From Anniella stebbinsi (Eukaryota > Chordata > Lepidosauria > Squamata > Anniellidae), in assembly GCA_029215795.1 (NCBI GenBank), contig JARDYH010000007.1, positions 79,743,763 through 79,807,762 of the forward strand: a DNA stretch of 64,000 bases, read 5' to 3'. Below the pieces are notes generated by a model. It was not told the DNA's origin, ran no database searches, and saw only the letters and a program-made list of their open reading frames with translations. Shown piece after piece: positions 63,041-64,000 of this stretch; the stretch's first letter is position 1, and the number at the start of each line of letters is the position of its first letter. Made by a program: the position numbers and the translations under genes.

Positions 63041-64000
63041 ACACACCTTCCACTTCAGCTGCTTGGTGCACCTTTGATTCACTTGGTCTGTGACTGTTTC
63101 CTTGAGACAGTCTTGATAATATATTTCCGGTTCTTACTGGATCCCTAGTTCATGGTCATTCCACACAATAACTAAGCCCCTAGCTTTTAGGCATTAGATG
63201 GGACATCTTTCATCATCCTCCAATCCATTCTAATCTATTGCCCCCTTCCCCCAAGACACTCTTGCATCTCTCTAGATCTGCAGGCTTAATAAAACCAATT
63301 TTGGCTGTCTCCATAATATTCTTTCTTTCTTTCTTTCTTTCTTCTTTCAATGAACTGCTTTCAAATGAGTCAGTCTTTGTACATTTGTATAAAATGAGTC
63401 TCCAAACAAGTTGTAATCTCCTGGTTCAGCAATTTCCTGCGCCAAAGCCAGAAAAGGAAGGCACAGAGGGAGATGGGTTTGGGGGGAAGGAGGGAGAGCT
63501 TGTAATGAAAATGCCAGCCGTATAACCTCAACAATCATGTTGTGAGCATCAACATTGTAACTATTGAATTTATGGTAGATGAGCTGTAGAACAGCAGGTT
63601 AGTGCAGGTTCAGCTCCAAGGAAGCACTCTCTGCTATTAAGTGTATTGTTCCATGGGACAAAAAGAGGATAAAAGAAAAGAAAAGAAAAGGATGAAATGA
63701 TCATTCTCTGAGTTGGTCAGCAAATGTAACACCTGAAAGTGGCAGATCATTTTAAAAAAAATAGATAGATCAGCTATATGTTTAAAGAAATTTGAATTAT
63801 CTCAGAATAATTGAAATCTACTCCTTATCTATTACTCCCATTTGTAAGGTTTAAATGGTTATAATCATGGCTTCGCATGATATTCACTTGGTACCCATAA
63901 GACCTTCAGATGACCAACTTCTAATAGGTCACTGTATTATTTTCCATCAAATCATCATAACGTATGTAGGTGAAGTTTCTTGAAAGTCTTGGCTGTGTGA
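63041..64000. other. Unannotated end of window
   Basis: (CTTT)n at 63,319-63,352 and (AAAAG)n at 63,674-63,692. No gene or named repeat recognised. Confidence 0.45.

Overview
This is vertebrate genomic DNA with no recognisable host gene, and nearly everything identifiable in it is mobile-element sequence. The mix fits a squamate reptile, probably a lizard: L2-like LINE ends with an (ATAA)n tail, CR1 3' ends tailed with ATTCTATG-type repeats, an L1 ORF2 fragment, a LINE 3' end with an R2/R4-like tail, tRNA-derived SINEs containing the common squamate motif GGGTTGTTGTGAGGATAAAA, and very many palindromic DNA elements. Species is not determinable from sequence alone, and 'squamate' is an inference from repeat content. 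All longer open frames are LINE remnants, repeats read as protein, or chance frames.

Layout. 0-6.3 kb: L2-like fragments, a (CTTCC)n and an (AG)n tract, and a degraded foldback element (4.70-5.39 kb). 6.32-8.38 kb: a complete GC-rich foldback element with 8-bp target duplications and six tandem hairpin units. 8.8-14 kb: L2, SINE, an R2/R4-like LINE end split by an L1 fragment, then a palindromic element, a hAT MITE and a CR1. 14.7-25.2 kb: several hAT-like MITEs of two families, L2 pieces, another foldback remnant, and a rearranged inverted duplication (21.2 and 24.7 kb). 26.1-26.8 and 62.3-63.0 kb: two copies, in opposite orientation, of an LTR-like element. 29-48 kb: more MITEs of family A, palindromic families, and CR1 copies. 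49-57.7 kb: L2 copies, a SINE, and the most striking object in the window, a 2,875-bp giant foldback element (53,584-56,458) inserted into an L2 copy with a perfect 8-bp duplication. 58-64 kb: microsatellites (including a TCTA/GATA array), two elements with TCTACACC-type ends, and the second LTR-like copy.

Main interpretation. At least four elements share the terminus TAGGGATGTGCA or a close variant, and two of these have intact ends and 8-bp duplications typical of hAT transposons. Their interiors differ: one carries six GC-rich hairpins, another an array of about 145-162-bp monomers arranged as trimers inside near-identical 1,239-bp inverted arms, and two degraded ones carry a related monomer. 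A separate abundant MITE family (A, about 320 bp, 11 copies) is itself a nested palindrome whose two arms share diagnostic changes. Together these suggest palindrome-forming amplification riding on hAT-type mobility. This is inference and needs genome-wide comparison. None of the elements here encodes a visible transposase.
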